A stretch of DNA of 64,000 nt from assembly GCA_028752905.1 (NCBI GenBank), contig JAQNBH010000014.1, forward strand, positions 17,281,250 to 17,345,249, given 5' to 3'. The position numbers and the translations under genes are program-made. Below are positions 35,311-47,802 of the stretch, one piece after another. How positions within the stretch are numbered: the first letter of the stretch is position 1; every line of letters starts with the position of its first letter. The notes under the pieces were generated by a model that did not search any database, had not been told where the DNA came from, and saw only the letters and a program-made list of their open reading frames with translations. Source of the stretch: Cladorhizidae sp. MBARI D1340-BT2. Lineage: Eukaryota; Porifera; Demospongiae; Poecilosclerida; Cladorhizidae.

Positions 35311-38300
35311 TGGTTAAGTGTGACGGTTATTCCATGTCTACTCCTTGATGCTGGGCGATTAAGATTGAAGGTTCCATGTGCTACTCCTTGATTCTGGGCA
35401 GTTAAGCGTGAAGGTTCTTCCATGTCCTACTCCTTGATGCTGGGCGGTTAAGAGTGAAGATTCTTCCATATGCTGCTCCTTGATGCTGGTCAGTTAAAAG
35501 TAAAGGTTCTTACATGTGCTGCTCCTTGATGCTTGGCGGTTAAGAATAAAGGTTTTTCCATGTGCTCCATGATGTTGGGTGGTTAAGAGTGAAGGTTCTT
35601 CTATGTGCTACTCCTTGATAGTGGGCGGTTAAGATTGAAGGTTCTTACATGTGCTTCTCCTTGAATTTGGGCGGTTAAGTGCGAAGGTTCTTCAATGTGC
35701 TGCTATTTGATGCTGGGCGGATAAGAATAAAGGTTTTTCCATGTGCTCCATGATGTTGGGTGGTTAAGAGTGAAGGTTCTTCCATGTGCTGCTCCTTGAT
35801 GCTGGGCGGTTAAGTGTGAAGGTTCTTCCATGTGCTACTCCTTGATGCTGGGCGGTTAAGAGTGAAGGTTCTTCCATGTGATGCTCCTTGAATCTGGGCC
35901 ATTATGTGCGAAGGTTCTTCCATTTGCTGCTCCTTGATGCTGGGCTGTTAAGAATAAAGGTTCTTCCATTTGCTGCTCCTTGATGCTGTGGCGTTAAGAT
36001 TAAGGTTCTTCCATGTGCTGCTCCCTGAATCTAGGCGGTTAATTACGAAGGGTCTTCCATGAGCTGCTCCTTTATGCTGGTCGGTTAAGAATAAAGGTTC
36101 TTCCATGTGCTGCTCTTTGATACTGGGTGGTTAAGAGTAAAGGTTCTTGTGCTGCTCCTTGATGCTGGGCGGTTAAGTGTCAAGGTTTTTCCATGTGCTA
36201 CTCCTTGATGCTTGGCGGTTAAGAGTGAAGGTTCTTCCATGTGCTGTTCCTTGATGCTTGGTGGTTAATAGTAAAGGTTCTTCCATGTTCTACTCCTTGA
36301 TGCTGGGTGGTTAAGAGTTAAGGTTCTTCCAAGTCCTGATCCTTAATGATGGGCGGTTAAGTGTGAAGGTTCTTCCATGTGCTGCTCCTTGGTGCTGGCC
36401 GGTTAAGATTGAAGGTTCTTCCATGTGCTACTCCTTGATGCTGGGTGGTTAAGAGTGAAGGTTCTTCCATGTGCTGTCCTTGATGATGGGCGGTTAAGTG
36501 TGAAGGTTCTTCCATGTGCTGCTCCTTTGTACTGGAAGGTTAAGAGTAAAGGTGCTTCCATGTGCTTCTCCTTGATGATGGGTGGTTAAGAGTGAAGGTT
36601 CTTCCTTGTGCTCTCCTTGATGATGGGCGGTTAAGTGTGAAGGTTCTTCCATGTGCTTCTCCTTGATACTGGGCGGTTAAGAGTGACGGTTCTTCCATGT
36701 GCTTCTCCTTGATACTGGGAAGTTAAACGTGAAGGTTCTTCCATGTGCTGCTCCTTGATACTGGGCGGTTAAGAGTGAAGGGATCTTACATGTGCTTCTC
36801 CTTGAATCTGGGCGGTTAAGTGCGAAGGTTCTTCCATGTGCTGCTGCTTGGTGCTGGGCGGTTAAGAATAAAGGTTCTTCCATGTGCTCCATGATGTTGG
36901 GTGGTTAAGAGTGAAGGTTCTTCCATGTGCTGCTCCTTGATGCTGGGCAGTTAAGAGTGAAGGTTCTTCCATGTGCTGTTCCTTGAATCTGGGCCATTAT
37001 GTGCAAATGTTCTTCCATGTGCTGCTCCTTGATGCTGGGTGGTTAAGAATGAAGGTTCTTCCATGTGCTGCTCCTTGATGCTGAGCAGTTAAGAGTGAAG
37101 GTTCTTCCATGTGCTGCTCTTTAATGCTGTGTGGTTAAGAGTGAAGGTTCCTCCATGTGCTCCTCCTTGATGCTGGGTGGTTAAGTGTGAAGGTTCTTCA
37201 ATGTGCTACTCCTTGATGCGGGTTGGTTAATTGTGAAGGTTCTTCCGTATGCTACTTGTTGATGCTGGATGGTTAGGTGTGAAGGTTCTTCCATGTGCTC
37301 CTCCTTGATTCTAGGCGGTTAAGAGTAAAGGTTCTATTTGCATCTCCTTTATGCTGGGTGGTTAAGTGTGACGGTTATTCCATGTCTACTCCTTGATGCT
37401 GGGCGATTAAGAGTGAAGGTTCCATGTGCTACTCCTTGATTCTGGGCAGTTAAGCGTGAAGGTTCTTCCATGTCCTACTCCTTGATGCTGGGCGGTTAAG
37501 AGTGAAGATTCTTCCATATGCTGCTCCTTGATGCTGGTCAGTTAAAAGTAAAGGTTCTTACATGTGCTGCTCCTTGATGCTTGGCGGTTAAGAATAAAGG
37601 TTTTTCCATGTGCTCCATGATGTTGGGTGGTTAAGAGTGAAGGTTCTTCTATGTGCTACTCCTTGATAGTGGGCGGTTAAGATTGAAGGTTCTTACATGT
37701 GCTTCTCCTTGAATTTGGGCGGTTAAGTGCGAAGGTTCTTCAATGTGCTGCTATTTGATGCTGGGCGGATAAGAATAAAGGTTTTTCCATGTGCTCCATG
37801 ATGTTGGGTGGTTAAGAGTGAAGGTTCTTCCATGTGCTGCTCCTTGATGCTGGGCGGTTAAGTGTGAAGGTTCTTCCATGTGCTACTCCTTGATGCTGGG
37901 CGGTTAAGAGTGAAGGTTCTTCCATGTGATGCTCCTTGAATCTGGGCCATTATGTGCGAAGGTTCTTCCATTTGCTGCTCCTTGATGCTGGGCTGTTAAG
38001 AATAAAGGTTCTTCCATTTGCTGCTCCTTGATGCTGTGGCGTTAAGATTAAGGTTCTTCCATGTGCTGCTCCCTGAATCTAGGCGGTTAATTACAAAGGG
38101 TCTTCCATGAGCTGCTCCTTTATGCTGGTCGGTTAAGAATAAAGGTTCTTCCATGTGCTGCTCTTTGATACTGGGTGGTTAAGAGTAAAGGTTCTTGTGC
38201 TGCTCCTTGATGCTGGGCGGTTAAGTGTCAAGGTTTTTCCATGTGCTACTCCTTGATGCTTGGCGGTTAAGAGTGAAGGTTCTTCCATGTGCTGTTCCTT

Positions 38301-39182
38301 GATGCTTGGTGGTTAATAGTAAAGGTTCTTCCATGTTCTACTCCTTGATGCTGGGTGGTTAAGAGTTAAGGTTCTTCCAAGTCCTGATCCTTAATGATGG
38401 GCGGTTAAGTGTGAAGGTTCTTCCATGTGCTGCTCCTTGGTGCTGGCCGGTTAAGATTGAAGGTTCTTCCATGTGCTACTCCTTGATGCTGGGTGGTTAA
38501 GAGTGAAGGTTCTTCCATGTGCTGTCCTTGATGATGGGCGGTTAAGTGTGAAGGTTCTTCCATGTGCTGCTCCTTTGTACTGGAAGGTTAAGAGTAAAGG
38601 TGCTTCCATGTGCTTCTCCTTGATGATGGGTGGTTAAGAGTGAAGGTTCTTCCTTGTGCTCTCCTTGATGATGGGCGGTTAAGTGTGAAGGTTCTTCCAT
38701 GTGCTTCTCCTTGATACTGGGCGGTTAAGAGTGACGGTTCTTCCATGTGCTTCTCCTTGATACTGGGAAGTTAAACGTGAAGGTTCTTCCATGTGCTGCT
38801 CCTTGATACTGGGCGGTTAAGAGTGAAGGGATCTTACATGTGCTTCTCCTTGAATCTGGGCGGTTAAGTGCGAAGGTTCTTCCATGTGCTGCTGCTTGGT
38901 GCTGGGCGGTTAAGAATAAAGGTTCTTCCATGTGCTCCATGATGTTGGGTGGTTAAGAGTGAAGGTTCTTCCATGTGCTGCTCCTTGATGCTGGGCAGTT
39001 AAGAGTGAAGGTTCTTCCATGTGCTGTTCCTTGAATCTGGGCCATTATGTGAAAATGTTCTTCCATTTGCTGCTCCTTGATGCTGGGCGGTTAAGAATAA
39101 AGGTTCAGCCTTGTGCTGCTCCATGATCCTGTGGGGTTAAGATTAAGGTTCTTCCATGTTCTGCTCCCTGAATCTGGGTGGT
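35311..39182 (+). repeat. Higher-order satellite repeat, copy 4 with 2,048-bp internal duplication
   Basis: At about 37018 the sequence jumps back to what follows 34970, so 34970-37018 is repeated directly as 37019-39066. The copy is then cut off at 39183 by the inversion junction. Confidence 0.85.
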
Positions 39183-40745
39183 TAACCGACCAGCATAAAG
39201 GAGCAGCTCATGGAAGACCCTTCGTAATTAACCGCCTAGATTCAGGGAGCAGCACATGGAAGAACCTTAATCTTAACGCCACAGCATCATGGAGCAGCAC
39301 ATGGAAGAACCTTTATTCTTAACAGCCCAGCATCAAGGAGCAGCAAATGGAAGAACCTTCGCACATAATGGCCCAGATTCAAGGAGCATCACATGGAAGA
39401 ACCTTCACTCTTAACCGCCCAGCCTCAAGGAGTAGCACATGGAAGAACCTTCACACTTAACCGCCCAGCATCAAGGAGCAGCACATGGAAGAACCTTCAC
39501 TCTTAACCACCCAACATCATGGAGCACATGGAAAAACCTTTATTCTTAACCGCCCAGCATCAAATAGCAGCACATTGAAGAACCTTCGCACTTAACCGCC
39601 CAAATTCAAGGAGAAGCACATGTAAGAACCTTCACTCTTAACCGCCCAGTATCAAGGAGTAGCACATAGAGAACCTTCACTCTTAACCACCCAACATCAT
39701 GGAGCACATGGAAAAACCTTTATTCTTAACCGCCAAGCATCAAGGAGCAGCACATGGAAGAACCTTTACTTTTAACTGACCAGCATCAAGGAGCAGCACA
39801 TGGAAGAATCTTCACTCTTAACCGCCCAGCATCAAGGAGTAGGACATGGAAGAACCTTCACGCTTAACTGCCCAGAATCAAGGAGTAGCACATGGAACCT
39901 TCACTCTTAACCGCCCAGCATCAAGGAGTAGACATGGAATAACCGTCACACTTAACCACCCAGCATCAAAGAGTAGCACAGGGAAGAACCTTTACTCTTA
40001 ACCGCCTAGCATCAAGTAGCAGCAGAACGAAGAACCTTCACACTTAACCGCCCAGCATCAACAAGTAGCACATGGAAGAACCTTCACAATTAACCGACCA
40101 GCATCAAGGAGTTGCACATGGAAGAACCTTCACTCTTAACGACCCAGCATCACGGAGCAGCACATGGAATAAACTTCACTCTTAACCGCCCAGCATCAAG
40201 GAGCAGCTCATGGAAGAACATTCACCATTACCCACCTAGCATCAAAGGGTAGCACATAGAAGAACCTTTATTCTTTATGCTGGGAGGTTAAGAGTGAAGG
40301 TTATTCCATCTGCTTATTCCATCTTCTGCTCCTTGATGCTGGGCAGTTAAGAATAAAGGTTCTTCCATGTGCTACTCCTTGATACTGGGCGGTTAAGAGT
40401 GAAGGTTCTCCCATGTGCTACTCCGTGATGCTGGGCGGTTAAGAGTGAAGGTTCTTCCATGTACTGCTCTTTGATTCTGGGTAGTTAAGAGTAAAGAAAG
40501 TTAAAAGTGAAGGTTCTTCCCATGTGCTGCTGGGCAGTTAAACGAGAAGGTTCTTCAATATGCTGCTCTTTTATGCTGGGCGGTTAAGAGTTAAGGTTAT
40601 TCCATCTGCTGCTCCTTGATGCTGGGCAGGTAAGAATAAAGCTTCTTCCATGTGCTGTTCCTTGATTCTGTGTGGTTAAGAGTGAAGGTTCTTCCATGTG
40701 CTACTCCTTGATGCTGGGCGGTTAAGAGTGAAGGTTTTTCCATGT
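39183..40745 (-). repeat. Inverted satellite block joining the right arm
   Basis: The strand flips at GGGTGGTTAA|CCGACCAGCA. The block is the reverse complement of about 20451-22010 and of the equivalent parts of the higher-order copies, for example near 38130. It includes the reversal near 40275. It therefore continues the inverted symmetry of the arms into the satellite. Confidence 0.85.
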
Positions 40746-40912
40746 TCTATTTTCCACCCGCACGCTTGACCACGTACTTAAATTTTAAAATTTTGTGCAC
40801 CACATGCTGGTTACTGAGCTGGGCATGTAGGCATCAGCCAACAAGAAAATGTGTACCCAATGGTGAGCAGGAGCTTAACAAGCAGTTCCTGTGTGCAGAC
40901 ATGCATGGTTAA

Positions 40913-41805
40913 CCCTCTCACCGCTGTAAGCGCCATATGGCGTAATGGACTTTAAAAATCGCTAATAAATCGATCGCTTGGCCTATAGTCATAATTTGCA
41001 TACCACCAACTATTACTCTATATGACGTCCAAAAATTACATCCGGAAACGCCCGATTAGTTAGCGAAAAATATGTGCAACTACCGACGGTTCGCGGTTTT
41101 GACGACCTAAAAATGAGTGGATGTTTAACGCTTAAAGAAGTACTTTCCCTGGTTTCTAGCGAGGATTTTGCTCTCACTGAGGATGAGTCAGAGGAAGAAG
41201 AAGGTGAAGAAATATGTGGCTACCTTGGAAATGCAAGTTCTGATCGTGCAGCAGTGCATTCTTTAGCCGCTGTAGTTGACCCTACTTTAGACCCTCAGGA
41301 TTCTTCCTTTTGCTATGACCAGCTCTCTAGTTATAATGAAATTGATCAGGAAGCCTTCTCAGGTTAGCTAAAGTATCTACATATTTGCATTTGCATGTTC
41401 TTTCTCAAATAGTTGAATTTCAATGACATAATAACATTGTATTACTGGGCTATAGAATCATATGATCAAATTTTGTCAAAAACCCACCGCTAGATATTGC
41501 TATATGCCTAAATTATTATGACTAATGTTTACTAAATGCTAACTAAATGAGTAAATATATTATAAACATTTTTTGTTGATTAAATGTTAGATATTGATAG
41601 AGAAATTTAGCATAATGATATAATGATATTCATATTTTGTGGTTGATAATGTGTTTAACTAATGTGATCACATTGTTTATAAACAATGGTGCTATCACAT
41701 GACAAAATTACAACTGATATGAATGGATTGCTGATTTTATAATGATTTTTTTTTGTAGCTGGTATACTTTAGGAAAAATGTCCAGGAAAGTCAGCGGTGA
41801 AAGGG
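40913..41805 (+). mobile_element. piggyBac-type short element, right
   Basis: Mirror copy of 13736-14622, flanked by TTAA at 40909-40912 and 41806-41809. The ends are CCCTCTCACCGCTG and, inverted, CCCTTTCACCGCTG. 893 bp; small indels separate the copies. Confidence 0.88.
41113..41367 (+). CDS. piggyBac transposase N-terminal exon remnant, right
   Basis: Starts MSGCLTLKEVLSLVSSEDF and is open to TCAGGTTAG as in the left copy, with a few replacements (DQLSS for HQLSS among them). It lacks the catalytic core. Confidence 0.6.
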   Translation: MSGCLTLKEVLSLVSSEDFALTEDESEEEEGEEICGYLGNASSDRAAVHSLAAVVDPTLDPQDSSFCYDQLSSYNEIDQEAFSG

Positions 41806-41969
41806 TTAAGGATCGTCCTGTGAATGCAGCATGCTAGCTAGAAGGAATGGAGAATGGTTGAAGTGTAGCTGAGCAGAGCCTGGAGAGTGTCAGATGTGGA
41901 CATCCTATCTACTAGTCACCAAAAATGGAAGACACACTGACTTTTGAGCAGGAGGAGACATGATAACGA

Positions 41970-42260
41970 TCAACAAATAGAAGCTAGAATCAACAGTAAA
42001 GTAGGTGCTTAACAAATAGACTGTGAAGTAGGTGCTTAACAAATAGAGGCTAGAACCAACAGTGAAGTAGGTGCTTAACAAATAGTGGCTGGAACCAACA
42101 ATGAAGAATGTGCTTAACAAATAGGTTGTGAAGTAGGTGCTTAACAAATAGAGGCTAGAACCAATAGTGAAGTAGGTGCTTAACAAATAGAGGCTAGAGC
42201 CAACAGTGAAGTAGGCGATTAACAAATAGAGGGTAGAGCCAACAGTGAAGTTAGGTGCTT
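41970..42260 (-). repeat. 39-bp minisatellite, right
   Basis: Reverse-complement partner of 13280-13570 with the same copy order, including the shortened units. Confidence 0.9.
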
Positions 42261-43734
42261 AACAAAAAGTGGGTATATAGATACCTGGCTTACAATTGGC
42301 ATTTCACAGACTTCTAATTATACCACACCACCTTGTGCTCAGTTTAACAACTAAAACTTGCCTATAAAATACACAAATTCTACACAGCACTAGTTCAATA
42401 TGTATGATGAGGGACCAGTGACGAGTGCTCACAAATGTATGCAGTATATAGTTGTGGGTGCAGGTGCTAGCTAAAATATTACTACTTATCTCAGAGAGAG
42501 GTAATGGCAGTGGGGTTCAATTAATTCAAAGTTGAATTAGTATACTGTCATTTGGGTATATTTAATTCAACTGGTTTAGTTAGTTTGTCACAGTTATTTT
42601 ATTTATTTAAACTGGTTTTTGAAGTCCATTAATTCAAAGTTGAATTAAAATTGAATTAAGGGGGCATAGACCATATTTGTGGTCACCAATTTAATGCATT
42701 TTGAATGGTTTTGATCTCAAAAGGTAGCTTATTCTCTGTGCTTTCCAATGATATTTATAGCTTATAGGCAAAGCAGTGTTGCCATCAACATCTGGCTGAC
42801 AGCCTGACACACTGGCAATAGTACAGAGGTGTTGGTTTTTTACAAATTTTCAGCTTCATCAAGACTTGCCATTTATGTTGCTGTCAGTCAGTTTCTGATA
42901 AAACTCCCCCCAATCCCCCCTTTTTTCATTCAGCAGGAAAAGTGAGCCTACAGAACGAACCGTATCTCATGGAAAATTGGCTGGATTGAAAAAGTGATCA
43001 TTCATTTTGAAGAGCTAAGAGAGAGCATTCAAATGATGTAAAAATTATATACTATGGACAAAATATTGAGTGAGCAAAACTGTGAATAATGTCAGGAATA
43101 CACATTTCTTTGAATCATGAGGGGCAGGGATAGATCCAGGGTGGTTGTAAACCCCTCATTTTGCTCTTGATCATGACTATCATTCTTGCACTCTTTCATC
43201 AGCAACACAAGACTCACCAGAAAAACAGTGACTGAGCAGTGTTGACACAGGAGCAGGCAGGCCTGTGATAGCCAGCGCTAGGGAAGGACCAGCTACAGAT
43301 GCCATCTGAAGGTAAAGGGTGAAGCATAAACGGTAAAGCCGTTAATACTACTATAGTTCCAAACTTTCAGCATCATTTGAGTCTTCAGCTTCTAGATATC
43401 TCTTCTTCTCCCACGATTCTAACCTTACTGACTCCATACTTTCGTCTTTCCAGAGCTTTTGTTTGCATTCTTCTTGACATGGAATTTAATAATGCTAACA
43501 AGTAAATAGCAGTATATACCAATGTGGGTGGGTGTCAAACCAGTGGACACAAAACCCGAACATAAGGTCCGGTGAAACTGAAAAAGTCCTCAAATAGAGT
43601 TTTCAAAACCCTCAATTAGAGTTTGCAATGCCCACTTCCAAGGAGGTGGGGGAAAGGAACTGCAAAAAAGGCAATCTTATGGTCTCTTTATTTAATTCAA
43701 AATTAGTTCATTTTAGTTGACTTCAATTTTCACC
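42261..43734. other. Spacer without recognised gene, right
   Basis: Mirror of 11891-13270. It contains about 50 bases near 43072-43125 (GTGAGCAAAACTGTGAATAA) that the left arm lacks. No exon recognised. Confidence 0.45.
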
Positions 43735-44050
43735 CGTGCGCCTGACCAGGTAATACATTTTTAACGCCTAATCAAAAAGACCGTTGCATGCGCTAGAGCT
43801 TCCTCTAGCCACTCGTACCATTTTCAATTTTTGTGCACTTATATAGCAATCAGGAGTTATTTTGGCAGAGGTTACAGGGATTCAGGTTTTTGAGGTCCCT
43901 CCACTTTAGGGTCTAGTAACATACCTATGAAACTTATTTTAGTATCCAAAGAGAGCACACAGAGATCTATCTTTTGAGCTATATATCAAGTCTATACCAT
44001 GAAGTTTGCAGAATCTACGGAGCTCTAAAGTTGTACACAAGTTTAAAAAA
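43735..44050 (-). repeat. Dispersed repeat, right
   Basis: Mirror of 11545-11890, with the ends CCTGACCAGGTAATACATTT and CTACGGAGCTCTAAAGTTGT. Confidence 0.7.
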
Positions 44051-44244
44051 TAAAAAAGTAAAAAATACCAACAGACCTACCTCAAACCATATTATTCCAA
44101 CAAATTTTTGAGGTTACAACTTTGGAAGTTCTGCCCACTAGATAGGTACATAGATAAATATAATCATTATTGATAAATACATAGATGCGATACAGATACA
44201 TGGATAAATACATACATACATAGATACATACACAGACAGATAGA

Positions 44245-44868
44245 TAGATTTATACTACATCACGTCATCTGTGGCTAATCTGATTTGGTTAATAACTGTA
44301 GGTTACATAGGCGCGTAATCTACACTTTTAACCGGATGTAGTTTAGCGCGTGCGCAATGTAGTATAAGCCTATATTCCACTCGCAGGTTATGCGCCAGTG
44401 TAACCTACTCGTTTGCGCTTTAGCTATTAATGTTCACTGTTCATGAAGCTTTAACATCATGATAATATTCACTTGATATAATTTATATAGATGTTCTGTG
44501 CTGCAGTGTAACCTACTCGTTTGCGCGTAACACTGTAAAATATCTGGGCTCATAAATCCCTGAAGTTGAAGGAGTTTTTGATTATCAGTTGAAGGAAGTT
44601 GTTCCAACTCAGCTGCATATTTATCTAGCAGTACTTTGTCAATAGCTGGGGCGCCTTGAGTAAAAAATTCTTCCATTTCTAGTTGCTATGTAGTTTAGAG
44701 CGCATGCGCAATGTAAGTATAAGTAAGATAGCCTATTCAAAAGAGTCGGTTATGCGCCAGTGTGTAATCTACTCGTTTGCTGTTACATTCCTTGGCTTCG
44801 CCTCGGGGTAACCGCAAACTCGGAGGTTACATAGGCGCATAACCGACTCTTTTGTATAGGCTTCCTAT
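44245..44868 (-). mobile_element. Fold-back DNA element with internal ORF, right
   Basis: Mirror of 10714-11337. The hairpin end is at about 44730-44866 and the ATACTACATCACGTCATCTG end at about 44252. Confidence 0.65.
44434..44676 (-). CDS. 80-codon ORF inside fold-back element, right
   Basis: Same translation as the left copy (MEEFFTQGAPAIDKVLLDKY start). Identity over the whole ORF contrasts with several percent divergence elsewhere in the arms. Family not recognised. Confidence 0.35.
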   Translation of the reverse strand: MEEFFTQGAPAIDKVLLDKYAAELEQLPSTDNQKLLQLQGFMSPDILQCYAQTSRLHCSTEHLYKLYQVNIIMMLKLHEQ

Positions 44869-44879
44869 ACATATACATA

Positions 44880-45320
44880 CTGTAGATAGATAGATAATAG
44901 ATAGATACATACATACATAGGTACATGCATAGGTACATACATAGATAGATACATAGATAGATACATGCGCATAGGTACATACATAGATAGATACATAGAT
45001 AGATACATGCATAGGTACATACATAGATAGATACATAGATAGATACATGCATAGGTACATACATAGATAGATACATAGATAGATACATGCATAGGTACAT
45101 ACATAGATAGATACATGCATAGGTACACATACATAGATACATACATACATAGATACATGCATAGGTACATACATAGATAGATACATAGATAGATACATGC
45201 ATAGGTACATACATAGATAGATACATACATAGATACATGCATAGGTACATACATAGATAGATACATAGATAGATACATACATAGATAGATACATACATAC
45301 ATAGATACATAGATAGATCT
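44880..45320 (-). repeat. GATA/CATA tetranucleotide microsatellite, right
   Basis: Expanded partner of 10448-10712. A higher-order period with the words GCATAGGTACATACATAGAT recurs through it. The long Tyr/Met/Cys ORFs are artefacts. Confidence 0.95.
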
Positions 45321-45940
45321 TTGAAGATGGATTTCAAGGTGTGTGCCAGTTTATTTCCTAAGTATTCAAGGCATGTTGAAAGTCTTTTGGAGGCAAAACC
45401 ACATTTGGGGAGCTAATGAATGACCTTATTGTGGGTCAAACCACCTACTTCCTGATGCCTACTGCACCTCTCCATACTCCTGAACAGGATTTGTGGTAAT
45501 CTCCCCACTTAGTGGGTACCTTAATAATTATAATGACCTTCTCTATGCTAGAAAAGGTTTTATAATGGTGGCTGTGTCCAGGTTTTTAGTGTGGGATCTT
45601 CTCCCTTAAAACAGTTTTGCTGAGAAGTTGGGGAACGGAAGGGATTATGGAGTAAGATGGCCAAACTGGAGAAAGAAAGTTGAGTTTACATCAAGATCAC
45701 ATCGAGTTTTGAGTCAGGCCTTACTTCTGCTTCTGCCATGCTGGTATAGGGGAATATTTTTTATATATGTGTGTGTGTGTGTGGTGTGACCTATACGCCG
45801 ACTATAGCATACATCAAATATGGTTGTCAATACCGGAATGGGGGGGGGGGAATTTCATGTGTATTTTTTCTTGGAAACCCACCTTTTATAAGCTGTAAAA
45901 GTGCAAAGCTAAATTATTTTGTGTTCTATTGCAATTGCAG

Positions 45941-46098
45941 GCTTCTGATCACAACAGGAACGGGCAATACACATCTGCCAGGATGGAACATGGCGCTTTG
46001 CTGTAGCATCTTTCGGCCATCTACTTTGTTTTGCTGGTCTCATCGCAGGGGTCACCATGCTCATTCTGGCCCTGTTGGCGTATGGAGTGAGCATGAAA
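45941..46098 (+). pseudogene. Decayed CD225 loop/TM exon, right
   Basis: Mirror of 9646-9801, after the acceptor GCAATTGCAG. It has the same in-frame TAG after EHGALL plus two extra bases (GTCTCATCG against GTCATCG), so the membrane segment is also out of frame. Shared and private lesions show decay before and after the arms split. Confidence 0.6.
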
Positions 46099-46671
46099 GT
46101 AAACATCGTTTTGAAGAAAACTCTTATTTGTTGTTGTTGTTTTCTCTTAGCGATATATATATGTATATATATATATAATGTTATGCATTAAGGGGGAGGG
46201 GTTTACTGGATGGTATTATTACTTCTTCACTTAAAAAAAAAATTAAATCACATCTAGCTCATATTTAGGTATTTTTTCCAAATTTCATGGGGTTGTAGAG
46301 AGATGGTTTGGAGAACATGTCTACTAAAAAGTTAATTGCCATAACCCCCCCCCCCCCCAAATGGTGGATAATGTGCCATAACCTGTAAAAATTGGAGCAC
46401 TTTTATATATATCTCTTAAGATTGTATGACGATTATATAAACATCAAAATACATGGAGTGCAACCCATGTATTAAGCGTTGTAGAGCTTAATTTGTTTAA
46501 GGTGATCCTAAACATAACCACTTTCCAATTAACTGCAGTATAATTATAGAAATTATAGAGGTTGCGTAAAGTTCATTTCGGGAATAGTTTCGTTATCATT
46601 AACATTATAGGTGATATAAAAGCAAACCCCCCCCCCCTTCATGCACGGGTTAGGAAAATTGTACTATGTAT

Positions 46672-46930
46672 AGGATAGCCTATACAAAAGAGTCGGTTAT
46701 GCGCCTATGTAACCTCCGAGTTTGCGGTTACCCCGAGTGGAAGACGAGGAATGTAACAGCAAATGAGTAGGTTACACGACGCATAACCGACTCTTTTGTA
46801 TAGGCTATCTTACTTATACTGCATTGCGTACGCGCTAAACTACAAGCGGTTAAAAGTGTCGGTTACGCGCATATGTAACCTATAGTTATTAATCAATCAG
46901 ATTAGCCACAGATGACGTGATGTAGTATAA
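46672..46930 (+). mobile_element. Fold-back MITE-like element, short form, right
   Basis: Mirror of 8812-9066, with hairpin TAGCCTATACAAAAGAGTCG and its complement, and the end GATGACGTGATGTAGTATAA. Confidence 0.75.
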
Positions 46931-47196
46931 ATATATATATATGCTTAGGAGAATGTTAGTTTAGCCTGTTTGGGTTGGGATGTAATATGTTCTTCACTGG
47001 TGATATTGGCAGGTAGATTGAATACACTCCACCTTTCTCCTAATCACTATCCTCAAACCGCTTCCTCTGAGATCTATATATGTAGTTATCCCCCATCTTA
47101 ATTTGTCTTGTATAATTATATATATATATATACACACTCTTAGGTAGCTATCTGCTTTGGTCCTTACGACTGGAATATTGGGTGGCAAAAGCATGT

Positions 47197-47379
47197 TCAT
47201 GTAAAGCTACACACTCGCGCTGCTGTTAGTCCCACAACAACTAACACTAATATCCACATCATCACCACACAGTTCCAATAACTTTTCAAACATACTTCCA
47301 TGTGTACTTCAATGTGTACTTCAAGCACGAAGGCTTCTTTGCATGGTCGCCAAGACAGTTTACCGAAATCAGGAGGCAA
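47197..47379 (-). CDS. Putative exon C with membrane segment, right
   Basis: Mirror of 8354-8536 with VHIEVHMEV in place of VHIEVHIEV. The hydrophobic run before the stop is identical. Probably the terminal exon of the gene containing exons A and B. Confidence 0.3.
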   Translation of the reverse strand: MPPDFGKLSWRPCKEAFVLEVHIEVHMEVCLKSYWNCVVMMWILVLVVVGLTAARVCSFT

Positions 47380-47487
47380 ATTTATTAGTGCACAAAAAGC
47401 TCTCGAGCTATAGTGTGTTACACCAACACTGAAGCCGAGTTGAGCCTAAGGGACCTTGGCTCAGGCATGTAAAAACAACAACATATT

Positions 47488-47802
47488 TTAGAAATAAAGC
47501 CACACCCTACATTCATCATTATGGGGTTGTATACAAACCCTGACAAGTGTACTGAATTTCCTTTCCTTCGACTTGTACTTGGAGCAACATAAAAAAAATC
47601 CGTAACAAACTGGTTGCTGATCATCTTCCACAGTCATCCTTATTATATCCTCATGTAACACTGATGGGGATATAACACTAATCTTGCCCCTGGAGGCAGT
47701 AGGTTGCCGAGGGCTGTTTGGAGTAGAGGGTATTGCATTGGCCTCTAATGCATCTGGAGAACCAGGGGTAAAACAGCCTTGAAGGTCCAAGTTTGCAGAA
47801 AA
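47488..47802 (-). CDS. Unrecognised gene, exon B, right (open)
   Basis: After GAGATAG it reads FSANLDLQGCFTPGSPDALE, a Pro/Ser-rich stretch (STPNSPRQPT), SVLHEDIIRMTVED, then a Lys/Cys-rich end, 104 codons before a stop. A phase-0 start matches exon A and the CD225 exons. The T run in GGATTTTTTTTATG is longer than on the left, which changes the frame used downstream; the true exon end is uncertain. Confidence 0.45.
   Translation of the reverse strand, partial: FSANLDLQGCFTPGSPDALEANAIPSTPNSPRQPTASRGKISVISPSVLHEDIIRMTVEDDQQPVCYGFFLCCSKYKSKERKFSTLVRVCIQPHNDECRVWLYF

Larger units (their letters stand above)
19734..40745 (+). repeat. 46-bp satellite, central block with higher-order repeats
   Basis: The same 46-bp monomer, each with a TTAA. 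A marker (TGGTTAAGTGTGACGGTTAT) recurs at 21241, 25979, 30663, 35311 and 37359. That gives higher-order periods of 4738, 4684 and 4648 bp and a 2048-bp partial repeat. Inverted blocks lie at about 20068-20928, 24750-25208, 29496-29803, 34048-34511 and 39184-40275. The copies are nearly identical, so amplification was recent. All ORFs here are satellite shadows. Confidence 0.95.

Noticed and set aside
16161..39322. Many 60-97 codon ORFs with LTAQHQGAAHGRTFTLNRP-like content
   Set aside because: They are translations of the 46-bp satellite in both strands, repeated wherever the monomer lacks a stop.
15545..40745. Possible CRISPR-like array
   Set aside because: Repeats are contiguous 46-bp monomers without unique spacers, in eukaryotic DNA, and with no cas genes.
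44783..45337. 184-codon Tyr/Met/Cys ORF
   Set aside because: Pure tetranucleotide repeat.
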